Shown in pieces: positions 14,759 to 22,623 of a stretch of DNA of 64,000 bases. Under the pieces are notes generated by a model. It was not told the origin of the DNA. It worked only from the letters and a program-made list of their open reading frames with translations, and did no database searches. Position 1 is the first letter of the stretch. Every line of letters starts with the position of its first letter. This DNA is from Cronobacter sakazakii (lineage in GTDB: Bacteria > Pseudomonadota > Gammaproteobacteria > Enterobacterales > Enterobacteriaceae): NCBI RefSeq assembly GCF_000982825.1, contig NZ_CP011047.1, positions 2,790,001-2,854,000 of the forward strand. The letters run 5' to 3'. The translations under genes and the position numbers were made by a program.

Positions 14759-15075
14759 TGGAGCACCTCAAAAACACCATCATACACTAAATCAGTAAGT
14801 TGGCAGCATCACCGACAGGGTGATAGTGGTGGCGCACGCCGATTATCCGGCGTCGCGCTATATTTGGGGTCAGCCGCTCGATGAACAGGCGGTGGTGTGG
14901 AGCCGGGCGAGAGTAAACCGGGTATCGGCAGGTAAAGAAGAGCGCATTGAGCGCGCGGACGCGTGCTATTTCGGCCACACGCCGCTGCGCGAGCCGCTCA
15001 CGTGCGGGAAACCTGCATTACATCGATACCGGCGCGGTCTTTGGTAATACGCTTACGCTGGTACGTGTGCAGTGA

Positions 15076-15267
15076 TTAGAAATCGCTGTACTCACGCGCC
15101 GGGCGCCAGAAGCCATCGATAAAGTCTTCAACGGGGTAGCAGCCCCCGTGGCGCATCCGCTGTTCATCCATCACTTTCAGACATTGCTGTTCCGTATTAA
15201 ACACATCCACGACGATGTCATCGCAACCCCCATCCAGATAACAAACAAATAAAACCAGAGCGAACAT
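15076..15267 (-). CDS. yebW: Conserved small protein YebW
   Basis: A 63-residue enterobacterial protein of unknown function, closely matching E. coli YebW (MFALVLFVCYLDGGC, VVDVFNTEQQC, VEDFIDGFWRPARE). A hydrophobic N-terminus and four cysteines suggest an exported or membrane-anchored protein. Its stop abuts the ancestral pphA stop. Confidence 0.92.
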   Translation of the reverse strand: MFALVLFVCYLDGGCDDIVVDVFNTEQQCLKVMDEQRMRHGGCYPVEDFIDGFWRPAREYSDF

Positions 15268-15355
15268 GGCGTCCTCTGTGTGACAACGTTTGTCATAAGT
15301 GTAGGAGAAGCGAGGGGGAAGGGAAAACCGAAGGTTCTGAATCGGGACGTGTAAA

Positions 15356-15385
15356 TAAATAACCCGCCTTCAGCGACGGGTTCTT
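15356..15385 (-). terminator. Possible terminator after yebV
   Basis: AACCCGTCGC...GGCGGGTT forms a short stem on the minus strand just after the yebV stop, followed by ATTTATTT. The T-tract is imperfect. Confidence 0.5.
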
Positions 15386-15391
15386 TTTGAA

Positions 15392-15631
15392 TCAGGCAAG
15401 GCGCATGATCCAGGCATCAGCTTGTTGGTCGTAATGTTCGCGGTATAGCACGGAGTGTTCGCCGTTGAGCACGGCAGGAATGCTGGTTTCGGCATCCCAG
15501 GCATCAAGCTGCATGCAGAGATCCGGATCTGATTTGCAGGGAATGCTCAGCTTACGCTCGCCTGGCGAGTCGCCGTGCAGCTCTGCATCATCTATCTCGA
15601 AAGTGCCGATTTTTACGCTGGTTTTTGACAT
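15392..15631 (-). CDS. yebV: Conserved protein YebV (DUF1480)
   Basis: A 79-residue cytosolic protein of unknown function, nearly identical over CKSDPDLCMQLDAWDAETS and LNGEHSVLYREHYDQQADAW to E. coli YebV. The ATG at 15631 (MSKTSVKIG) is preceded by GGGAGA. An upstream in-frame start would add eight residues without homology. Confidence 0.93.
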   Translation of the reverse strand: MSKTSVKIGTFEIDDAELHGDSPGERKLSIPCKSDPDLCMQLDAWDAETSIPAVLNGEHSVLYREHYDQQADAWIMRLA

Positions 15632-15743
15632 AACGTTCTCCCTCAGACAGTACACAGGTGGTATGACCAGTCAGGCCCCACCGTTAAGCGTAGTCAAAAG
15701 CGCAAGAAATGCCAAAAAATGCGTTGGTGTTTTTTTGCGCGCC

Positions 15744-17186
15744 TTAAACCGGCGCGCTGAACAAAACCCCGTCGCGTACCAGCTCGCGCGGATAACTGTT
15801 CTTCAGTCGGCTGCCCACTTTTTTCGCCAGACCCAGCGGCTGATGCTGGAAAGTGACAATTACGTCATCGGCGTCCGGCACCGTCTGCGGCCAGACATCG
15901 CGTCCGCGATACCACTCCTGAGCCTCTTCGGCAGACAACTCAAAGCCGAGCGGATTATCGCTTCCGGCCAGCGCGACGACGGCTTCGTGCTGCCAGCGGT
16001 ACCCTTTATTATGGATCTCAGCCAGACGAATGCCAGTGCGGGAGAACCGCACTTTGCCGATGAACGGCGTAAAAGCTTGTGGGAAAAGCCAGATCTCTTT
16101 ATCGCGTTGCCACAGCTCAAGCGTCTCGTCCCATTCGAGGCCGACTTTTCTGGCGGCGGCGATGACGGCCTGCGCTTCGCGGGTTTTCAGCGGCGTAAAC
16201 GGGAATGCGCCCACTTTGTAGGTCGGCGCGGGCAGCGGCTCGACGCTCGCGGTTTTACGCAGACGCGCGACAAAAAAGCCTTCGCAGTCGTAAATCTGCG
16301 GAAAGACATGCAGAAAGCCTTCTTCGGTCAGCGCCGCATCGGCACCGGGGAAGAGGGCTTCAAGCGAGAGCACTTCCACCGCCTGCGGGTAGCGCGCCAG
16401 CAGCCAGTGCACCGTCTCCTGGTTCTCTTCGCGGTTCAGCGTGCAGGTGGAGTACACCAGCGTGCCGCCAGGCGCGAGCGCATGAAAAGCGCTGTCGATA
16501 AGTTCGCGCTGGGTGGCGGCAATTTCCTGATTGCTCTGCGGCGACCAGTTGCGCAGCGCATCCGGATCTTTTCTCACCACGCCTTCGCCGGAGCAGGGCG
16601 CATCCAGCAGAATGGCGTTAAACTGCTCCGGCAGCGCGGCACCAAAAACGCGACCGTCAAAATGAGTCAGGCCGACGTTGTGAATGCCGCAGCGGCTGAT
16701 ATTCGCGTGCAATACCTTGACGCGGCTGGCGGAATATTCGTTGGCGAGAATAAAGCCCTGGTTTTGCATCAGCGCGGCTATCTGGGTCGTTTTCGAGCCG
16801 GGCGCCGCCGCAACATCCATCACGCGCGCAGGCGTGTTGCCATCGGCGAACAGCGCCGCTACCGGCAGCATGGAGCTCGCTTCCTGAATATAAAACTGGC
16901 CGCTTAAGTGCTCGGCGGTGCTGCCAAGCGGCAACGCGTCTTCGTCATCGCGCTCGATCCAGAAACCTTCCGGGCACCACGGCACGGGCGTTAACTGCCA
17001 GCCGTAGGGCGCGACCTGCGCAAGGAAGTCTGCAACGCTGATTTTCAGCGTGTTGACGCGAATGCTGCGACGCAGCGGGCGCTGGCAGGCGGCGATGAAA
17101 TCGTTCATCGCAAGCCCGGCGGGCATCGCTTCACGCATAACATCAAGAAAAGCCTCAGGAAGGCAGACAGAACCGAATTGCGCCAC
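15744..17186 (-). CDS. rsmF: 16S rRNA m5C1407 methyltransferase
   Basis: Methylates C1407 of 16S rRNA in the 30S subunit using SAM. The 480 residues show the RsmB/Nop2-type catalytic core: SAM-binding VMDVAAAPGSKTTQ, motif IV DAPCSGEG with its release cysteine and motif VI STCTLN with the catalytic cysteine. A C-terminal PUA-like region includes FFVARLRKT and HNKGYRWQHEAVVALA. Length equals E. coli RsmF (479). It lies 77 bp downstream of letB on the same strand. Confidence 0.96.
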   Translation of the reverse strand: MAQFGSVCLPEAFLDVMREAMPAGLAMNDFIAACQRPLRRSIRVNTLKISVADFLAQVAPYGWQLTPVPWCPEGFWIERDDEDALPLGSTAEHLSGQFYIQEASSMLPVAALFADGNTPARVMDVAAAPGSKTTQIAALMQNQGFILANEYSASRVKVLHANISRCGIHNVGLTHFDGRVFGAALPEQFNAILLDAPCSGEGVVRKDPDALRNWSPQSNQEIAATQRELIDSAFHALAPGGTLVYSTCTLNREENQETVHWLLARYPQAVEVLSLEALFPGADAALTEEGFLHVFPQIYDCEGFFVARLRKTASVEPLPAPTYKVGAFPFTPLKTREAQAVIAAARKVGLEWDETLELWQRDKEIWLFPQAFTPFIGKVRFSRTGIRLAEIHNKGYRWQHEAVVALAGSDNPLGFELSAEEAQEWYRGRDVWPQTVPDADDVIVTFQHQPLGLAKKVGSRLKNSYPRELVRDGVLFSAPV

Positions 17187-17230
17187 GGCGACACCTCAGC
17201 GGGCAGAAAAAGAGGGCGCGAAGTGTAACA

Positions 17231-17256
17231 CAAACGCCCCGGCGTGACACCGGGGC
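17231..17256 (-). terminator. Possible terminator between letB and rsmF
   Basis: GCCCCGG pairs with CCGGGGC (7 bp, 7-nt loop) and reads into GTTTGTGTT on the minus strand, eight bp after the letB stop. The weak T-run suggests partial readthrough into rsmF. Confidence 0.5.
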
Positions 17257-17263
17257 GCAGGCG

Positions 17264-19897
17264 TTAACGGGGAAGGGCAGTGCCCCACTGACGCCACTCT
17301 TTCGGCTCACTGTCCTGCAACAGGAAGTGCTTGCCGGGCTGAGCTTTCGGCGCGAGCGGCGTTTCCGGTGGCGTGGCGAACGCAATACCGCCGCGGATGA
17401 ACTGGTTAAACGTACCGGTTTTCACCACGCCGCCCACCAGACCGAAGTTCAGGCTGTAGCCCGAGGCGAGCCAGAAGACCGAGTTCTCGCGCACCAGATG
17501 CTGATAGCGCTTACTGATACGCATCGCGACCATCACGCGATCGGACATGCTGCCAAGCGACATCCCGGTTACCGTGCCCACTTCGATGCCGCGGAACAGC
17601 ACCGGCGTGCCAATATTCAGCGACCCAGCCTCCGGCGCTTCAACAATAATGCTCAGGCCATCGAGATAGCGGGAATCGGTAATGGTCGCTTCCTGAAGCT
17701 CAAAGCTGCGACGCCCCGGCCCACGCCCCGGCTCCACGTTGATATAGGGTTGCAGGATGGTGTCGAGATTCTCGACGCCTGCCGCCGAAATTTGCGGCGT
17801 TACCACGGAGAACCGAGAACCCGCGCGCGCAAAGGTATTCACATATTCCGGATAGAGCACCGCCGTCGCCTGCACTTCGTTGCGATCGGTGATGAGCTTG
17901 AGCGATTCGATCTGGCCGATATTGATGCCGAGGTAGCGGATCGGCATGTCCGGCGCCAGCTTGCCAGCATCAAACGCGTGCAGCGTGATCTGGCTGCCCA
18001 CCGCGCGGGCGGCGGTTTCTGACGGATAGAGCGTGCGCTTGTCTTTTTCGCCAAGACCGGCACCCGCACCGTTGAGATTATCGAAACTGATGGCACCTTT
18101 CAGCGCGCGGGATAGCGGGGAGGCCTGCACCGTCAGCCCGCTACCGTTGAGCTGCACTTTCGCGCCGCCTTCGGCCCAGAAGACGCTGTTTGGCGTAAGC
18201 AGCTTGCGATACTCCGGCTTGATATGCACTTCGATGTCAAACGCGTTGGCGCGCGGGCGCACGGTAATGACTTCACCCACTTCGAATTTGCGGTATAGCA
18301 CTACGGAACCGGCCTGAACGTCGGGCAGGCTTTCGGCGGTGAGCGTCAGCGTCGTGGTCGGCATGTCGCTTAAGCTGTTTTCCACCGCTTTTTCCAGATT
18401 GGCGTAGAGCGGGTATTCGTTTTTCATCTCGCCTTTATCGCCCGGCAGCACGCGGATGCCGCCGCTCAGCCATTCGCTGGCGCTGGCGCCGAGAAACTCA
18501 ACGCCGTCGAGGCCCACTTTCACATCCACGCGGCTGTTGACGACGAATTTGCTGTCGCCTTTGAGCAGCTCGCGGTACTGCGGATCAATCGCCACGGCGA
18601 AGCTGACGCCTTTGGTCGTCAGAGAACGCTCTAGCACCTGGCCAATCTGAATGCCGTGCAGGATCACCGGCTGGCCCGCGTCGATGCCGTAGCTCTCCGG
18701 CGCGTTCAGCGTCAGCGTCAGCACGCCCGGTTTTTGCAGCGGCGTTTTGTCATCCGGCAGGACGACGAAATGGTTGCGCGGCTGGCCTTCGCCCGGCACC
18801 AGCTCAAGCGTACTGCCGGTCAGCAGCGTGCTGATTTCGGGGTTATTGAGCGAGAGTTTCGGGCTGTGCATCTCAATGCGCGTACCGTCACGCAGCAGAT
18901 TCACGACGCTCGGGTCGACCGTCAGCTCGCCGGTGACGGCGCCGCCAGGATTGAGATTAAGTTTGGTGAGCGTACCCACCTCAAGCCCCTGATACATCAG
19001 CGGCGTGGAGTTCTCTTTGAGCCCCTGACCACCGGGCAGATCAAGCTTCACCAGCACGCCGCGCTGGCTGTGGGCGAGATCTTCATACAGGCCGAAGGTG
19101 TCGTTCTGGTCGGCATGTGCGGAATCCGCGGGCGAGTCAAAGGCGATAGCCCCGTTGACCAGCGCCGCCAGGCTCTCCAGCTCCACTTTGGCACCGCTCA
19201 GCCCAATGTTGGTTTTCACGCCGGAGACGTTCCAGAAGCGGCTGCCTTTTTTCACCAGGTTGGTAAAACGCCGCTCGATGATAACGTCGATGGTGACGCC
19301 CTGTTTATCGGTGTTAATCGAGTAGTCATACACCCGGCCAACCGGGATTTTACGGTAATAGACCAGCGACCCGCTGTTCAGCGAACCAAGATCCGGGGCG
19401 TGCAGATGGATCATCAGCTCGCCGGTATTGAGGCGGTATTTCGGCTGGGTATCGAGCGCCCGGAAGTGGTCGCGCGGTTCGCCTTCACCCGGCATCATGC
19501 CGATATAGTTACCGCCCACCAGCGCGTCCAGCCCGGAAACGCCCGCCAGCGAGGCTTTCGGCGTGACGAGCCAGAACTGCGTCTGGTCGCGCAGGGCGTC
19601 TTTCATGTCATTCTTGATACTGACCGTCACCTCGATTTTATTCAGATCTTCGCTCAGGCGAATATCCTGTACGGTGCCGACTTCGACGCCCTGATAGCGC
19701 ACCGGCGTGCGGCCGGCGACGATCCCGTCGGCGGACATAAAGTCGATAGTGACGGTGGTGCCTCGCTCTTCATACGTGGTCCAGAGAAGCCAGCCCGCTA
19801 TCAGCAATGCGATAACGGGCAGGATCCAGAACGGAGAGATGCGACGTTTTGTTTTAATTCGCGCTTCAGTCTGTGAAGCGGGCGTTTCCTGACTCAT
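17264..19897 (-). CDS. letB: Intermembrane lipid transport MCE protein LetB
   Basis: Periplasm-spanning tunnel protein with seven stacked MCE domains that moves lipids between the inner and outer membranes (formerly YebT). The 877 residues begin with a cytosolic tail and one membrane helix (RISPFWILPVIALLIAGWLL). Repeated MCE cores follow, each marked by a G-[TI]-PVRYQGVEVGTV-like turn such as STPLMYQGLEVGTL, QPVILHGIQIGQV, MPIRYLGINIGQ and TPVLFRGIEVGTV. The start at 19897 (MSQETPAS) matches E. coli and overlaps the end of letA by 32 bp; an upstream ATG lies deeper in letA. Confidence 0.96.
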   Translation of the reverse strand: MSQETPASQTEARIKTKRRISPFWILPVIALLIAGWLLWTTYEERGTTVTIDFMSADGIVAGRTPVRYQGVEVGTVQDIRLSEDLNKIEVTVSIKNDMKDALRDQTQFWLVTPKASLAGVSGLDALVGGNYIGMMPGEGEPRDHFRALDTQPKYRLNTGELMIHLHAPDLGSLNSGSLVYYRKIPVGRVYDYSINTDKQGVTIDVIIERRFTNLVKKGSRFWNVSGVKTNIGLSGAKVELESLAALVNGAIAFDSPADSAHADQNDTFGLYEDLAHSQRGVLVKLDLPGGQGLKENSTPLMYQGLEVGTLTKLNLNPGGAVTGELTVDPSVVNLLRDGTRIEMHSPKLSLNNPEISTLLTGSTLELVPGEGQPRNHFVVLPDDKTPLQKPGVLTLTLNAPESYGIDAGQPVILHGIQIGQVLERSLTTKGVSFAVAIDPQYRELLKGDSKFVVNSRVDVKVGLDGVEFLGASASEWLSGGIRVLPGDKGEMKNEYPLYANLEKAVENSLSDMPTTTLTLTAESLPDVQAGSVVLYRKFEVGEVITVRPRANAFDIEVHIKPEYRKLLTPNSVFWAEGGAKVQLNGSGLTVQASPLSRALKGAISFDNLNGAGAGLGEKDKRTLYPSETAARAVGSQITLHAFDAGKLAPDMPIRYLGINIGQIESLKLITDRNEVQATAVLYPEYVNTFARAGSRFSVVTPQISAAGVENLDTILQPYINVEPGRGPGRRSFELQEATITDSRYLDGLSIIVEAPEAGSLNIGTPVLFRGIEVGTVTGMSLGSMSDRVMVAMRISKRYQHLVRENSVFWLASGYSLNFGLVGGVVKTGTFNQFIRGGIAFATPPETPLAPKAQPGKHFLLQDSEPKEWRQWGTALPR

Positions 19898-21149
19898 GTG
19901 CGTCCCAAAGTAAGCGGCTGTCCAGCCATTCAACAGCAAGAATAGTCAAAATCACCGACGCGCCGAAATAAAACGCCGCCGGCCCCATGACAAACGACAA
20001 CAGCTGGTCACGGTTGACCAGCGACATCGTAAGAGAAATCACAAACAGATCGAGCATTGACCAGCGGCCAATCCAGGCCACCAGACGTAACATCAGAATG
20101 CGCGCGCGCAGCCCCTGCTGACATTTAAAATGAATACTGACCAGCAGCGTCAGCAGCACCAGCACTTTGGTGAACGGCACCAGAATACTCGCAACAAACA
20201 CCACGCCGGCCACCAGGATATTGCTCTGCGCCAGCGAGATTATCCCTGACATGATCGTATCTTCCTGGCGCGAACCGTTGATATAGATAATCGAGATAGG
20301 CAGCAGGTTGGCAGGCAGCAGAAACACCATTGAGGCGATGAGCGCCGCCCAGCATTTTTGCAAGCTCTGCCGACGGCGGCGGCGTAGCGGAATATGGCAG
20401 CGCGAACAGCGCCCGCGGTTATCCGGTACACCGGTGTAGTGACAACCCAGACAGACGCGCAGATCCTCGTGATAGCGCGTGGCGGGCCGTTGGGGATAAA
20501 AGCGCTCCCATAGCTCTTCAACATTGAGATGTATGAGCGTCAGTACGCTTAACACCACCAGCGCCACAAATGCCAGAAGCCCGATGCCCGGCTCAAGCCA
20601 GGCGTATTCTCGTACTTTAATAGACGCAACGCCGATGCCCACCAGATAGATATCGAGCATCACCCATTCGCGCAGCCGCTCCAGCATCAGCAGCACCGGA
20701 CGCAGGTTCATACCCAGAATATTACCGAACCAGAGATAGGCGATGGCGGCGACCAGCGTCGCGGGCGCACCTACCGTGCAAAACAGCACCATGGCGGCGG
20801 TGATCGTGTCGCCCTGGCGCGTCATCTGCCAGATGCCCTGAAAAAGATTGGCGTCGATGCGTGTGCCAAGCAGGTACAGGCGCAGCAGCGGTTCGCTATA
20901 GGCGAATGGCATCAGCAGCAGCATGGTGATAGCCATCGCCGCCAGCCGGGTGAGTGACCAGTCGCGCCCGTCGCGAATTTTTGCGTCGCAGCGCGGGCAG
21001 TGCGCGGTCTGGTTAGACTTCACCACAGGCAGCATAAAAAGGATATCGCATTGTGGACAACGCTGATAATGTGCCATCGGCAACGGCTCGCCGATGGCGT
21101 GAATGTTCAGTTTTTTGCCAGGAGAAATCTGTTGAGTTTTGAGTGCCAT
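19866..21149 (-). CDS. letA: Inner membrane partner LetA (PqiA family)
   Basis: Polytopic inner-membrane partner of LetB, formerly YebS. The 427 residues equal E. coli. It consists of two PqiA-type halves, each opening with a zinc-ribbon-like pair of CxxC motifs (CPQCDILF/CPRCDAKI near residues 32-62, CLGCHYTG/CSRCHIPL near 230-255) and followed by four membrane segments. It overlaps letB by 32 bp, indicating coupled translation. It diverges from msrC. Confidence 0.95.
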   Translation of the reverse strand: MALKTQQISPGKKLNIHAIGEPLPMAHYQRCPQCDILFMLPVVKSNQTAHCPRCDAKIRDGRDWSLTRLAAMAITMLLLMPFAYSEPLLRLYLLGTRIDANLFQGIWQMTRQGDTITAAMVLFCTVGAPATLVAAIAYLWFGNILGMNLRPVLLMLERLREWVMLDIYLVGIGVASIKVREYAWLEPGIGLLAFVALVVLSVLTLIHLNVEELWERFYPQRPATRYHEDLRVCLGCHYTGVPDNRGRCSRCHIPLRRRRRQSLQKCWAALIASMVFLLPANLLPISIIYINGSRQEDTIMSGIISLAQSNILVAGVVFVASILVPFTKVLVLLTLLVSIHFKCQQGLRARILMLRLVAWIGRWSMLDLFVISLTMSLVNRDQLLSFVMGPAAFYFGASVILTILAVEWLDSRLLWDAHESGNARFTD

Positions 21150-21277
21150 GTGCGAAGCATGTTTTTATATGATTCTGTTATCGTAACTCATGAAATGATT
21201 AATCTTGAGCATGAGCGCATTTAATGCTTATTTTAGTAGGCTGGCAGAGTAAGTAAGACAACAAAGCGATCGGATTA

Positions 21278-21772
21278 ATGAACAAAACACAATTTTACGC
21301 GGAACTCAATCGCGATTTTCACTCCCTTATGGCAGGGGAAACCAGTTTTCTCGCGACGCTCGCGAATACCAGCGCGCTGCTGTTCGAGCGCCTTGAAGGC
21401 GTGAACTGGGCAGGTTTCTACCTGCTGGAAGACAAGACGCTGGTGCTGGGGCCGTTCCAGGGCAAAATCGCCTGCGTGCGTATTCCTTACGGCCGCGGCG
21501 TCTGCGGTACGGCGGTCGCGACTGGCGAAGTGCAGCGCGTGGATGATGTGCATGCGTTCGACGGCCACATCGCCTGCGATGCGTCCAGCAACGCCGAAAT
21601 CGTACTGCCGCTGCGCGCGGACGGCGAAATTATCGGCGTGCTGGATATCGACAGTACCGTCTTTAACCGCTTCGACGCTGACGACGAGCAGGGGCTGCGT
21701 ACCCTCGTGGAACAGCTTGAAGCCGTTATCGCCGCCACCGACTTTAAAAAATTCTTTGCGCCAGTCGCATGA
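21278..21772 (+). CDS. msrC: Free methionine-(R)-sulfoxide reductase
   Basis: GAF-domain enzyme that reduces free L-methionine-R-sulfoxide with thioredoxin. It has 164 residues. The three redox cysteines are C66 (KIACVRIP), C76 (GRGVCGTAVATG) and C100 (GHIACDASSN), with the conserved GVLDIDS near residue 120. It is alone on its strand, upstream of proQ-prc by 100 bp. Confidence 0.95.
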   Translation: MNKTQFYAELNRDFHSLMAGETSFLATLANTSALLFERLEGVNWAGFYLLEDKTLVLGPFQGKIACVRIPYGRGVCGTAVATGEVQRVDDVHAFDGHIACDASSNAEIVLPLRADGEIIGVLDIDSTVFNRFDADDEQGLRTLVEQLEAVIAATDFKKFFAPVA

Positions 21773-21872
21773 TAAGCAACGGATAACGTGGCATTTACCG
21801 ATGGCGTCATTATAATGACGCCTGTTCATGCCTGCGGCTTGTTGGCAACATCCGTTGTAATCAGGAAATTTC

Positions 21873-22604
21873 ATGGAAAATCAACCTAAGTTGAATAGCA
21901 GTAAAGAAGTTATCGCCTTTCTGGCCGAACGTTTTCCGCAGTGTTTCAGTGCTGAAGGCGAAGCGCGTCCTCTGAAGATCGGCATTTTTCAGGATCTGGT
22001 AGAGCGTGTTGAGGGCGAAATGAACCTCAGCAAAACGCAACTTCGTTCCGCATTACGTCTTTATACGTCGAGCTGGCGCTATCTTTACGGCATCAAACCC
22101 GGTGCCACGCGTGTCGATCTCGACGGCAACCCGTGCGGCGTTCTGGAAGAACAGCACGTAGAACACGCCCGCAAGCAGCTTGAAGAAGCGAAAGCCCGCG
22201 TTCAGGCGCAGCGCGCCGAACAGCAGGCGAAAGCCCGCGTTCAGGCGCAGCGCGCCGAACAGCAGGCGAAAAAACGCGAAGCAGCAGGCGCTGAAGGCGA
22301 AGAGAACGGCGCAGAGCGTCGTGAACGTAAGCCGCGTCCGGCTCCGCGCCGCAAGGACAACGCCGAGCGTAAACCGCGCGCTGCGAAACCTGCCGCTGCC
22401 GCCAAACCATCGCGCCCTGCGCGCGAAGAGCGCCATACTCCGGTGTCTGACATTACGGCGCTCAGCGTCGGCCAGGCCATCAAGGTCAAAGCAGGCAATA
22501 ACGCGATGGACGCCACCGTGCAGGAAATTACCAAAGATGGCGTCCGTGTACAGCTGACTTCTGGTATGTCGATGATTGTACGCGCAGAACATTTAGTGTT
22601 CTGA
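21873..22604 (+). CDS. proQ: RNA chaperone ProQ, with a duplicated linker segment
   Basis: Global FinO-family RNA-binding protein that stabilises sRNAs and mRNAs. Domains: an N-terminal FinO/ProQ domain (residues about 5-120, including ALRLYTSSWRYLYG), a long basic linker, and a C-terminal Tudor-like domain (VGQAIKVKAGNNAMDATVQE, LTSGMSMIVRAEHLVF). The protein is 243 residues against 232 in E. coli. Most of the difference is an exact second copy of KARVQAQRAEQQA in the linker, encoded by a 39-bp tandem duplication. prc follows after 19 bp, as in E. coli. Confidence 0.97.
   Translation: MENQPKLNSSKEVIAFLAERFPQCFSAEGEARPLKIGIFQDLVERVEGEMNLSKTQLRSALRLYTSSWRYLYGIKPGATRVDLDGNPCGVLEEQHVEHARKQLEEAKARVQAQRAEQQAKARVQAQRAEQQAKKREAAGAEGEENGAERRERKPRPAPRRKDNAERKPRAAKPAAAAKPSRPAREERHTPVSDITALSVGQAIKVKAGNNAMDATVQEITKDGVRVQLTSGMSMIVRAEHLVF
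22191..22268 (+). repeat. Exact 2 x 39-bp tandem duplication inside proQ
   Basis: Two base-for-base identical 39-bp units (22191-22229, 22230-22268) encode 13 residues each, keeping the frame. Zero divergence points to a recent slippage or recombination event. Confidence 0.97.
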
Positions 22605-22623
22605 AACGGAGGTCAACCAGGGC

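Larger units (their letters stand above)
14046..14813 (-). mobile_element. IS1 insertion sequence, complete
   Basis: The element is exactly 768 bp with recognisable IS1 ends: GGTAATGACTCCAACTTA at one end and TAAGTTGGCAGCATCACC at the other. It is flanked by perfect 9-bp direct repeats GACAGGGTG (14037-14045 and 14814-14822). Transposase genes run on the minus strand. Intact ends, an intact target duplication and open insA/insB frames indicate a recent insertion. Confidence 0.99.
13653..15075 (+). pseudogene. pphA: Serine/threonine protein phosphatase 1 gene, disrupted by IS1 and a frameshift
   Basis: Remnant of the PPP-family metallophosphatase PrpA/PphA. The 5' part (13653-14045) encodes intact metal-binding motifs GDLHG, GDLIDRGPDS and RGNHEAM. 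IS1 follows in codon 131. Coding resumes at 14823 (VIVVAHADYPASRY, CYFGHTPLREP). About residue 195 the frame shifts near 15000: the conserved end NLHYIDTGAVFGNTLTLVRVQ is readable only in another frame, up to the TGA at 15073. The change looks like one extra base after CGAGCCGCTC. So there are two independent lesions; the phosphatase should be inactive, although the N-terminal motifs remain. Confidence 0.95.

Noticed and set aside
15465..16907. 480-codon open frame antisense to rsmF
   Set aside because: The conserved rsmF occupies the other strand with all catalytic motifs; the antisense frame is arginine/glycine-rich and typical of open shadow frames in GC-rich DNA.
18656..19876. 406-codon open frame antisense to letB
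   Set aside because: No motif or signal, unlikely composition, and letB is clearly real here.
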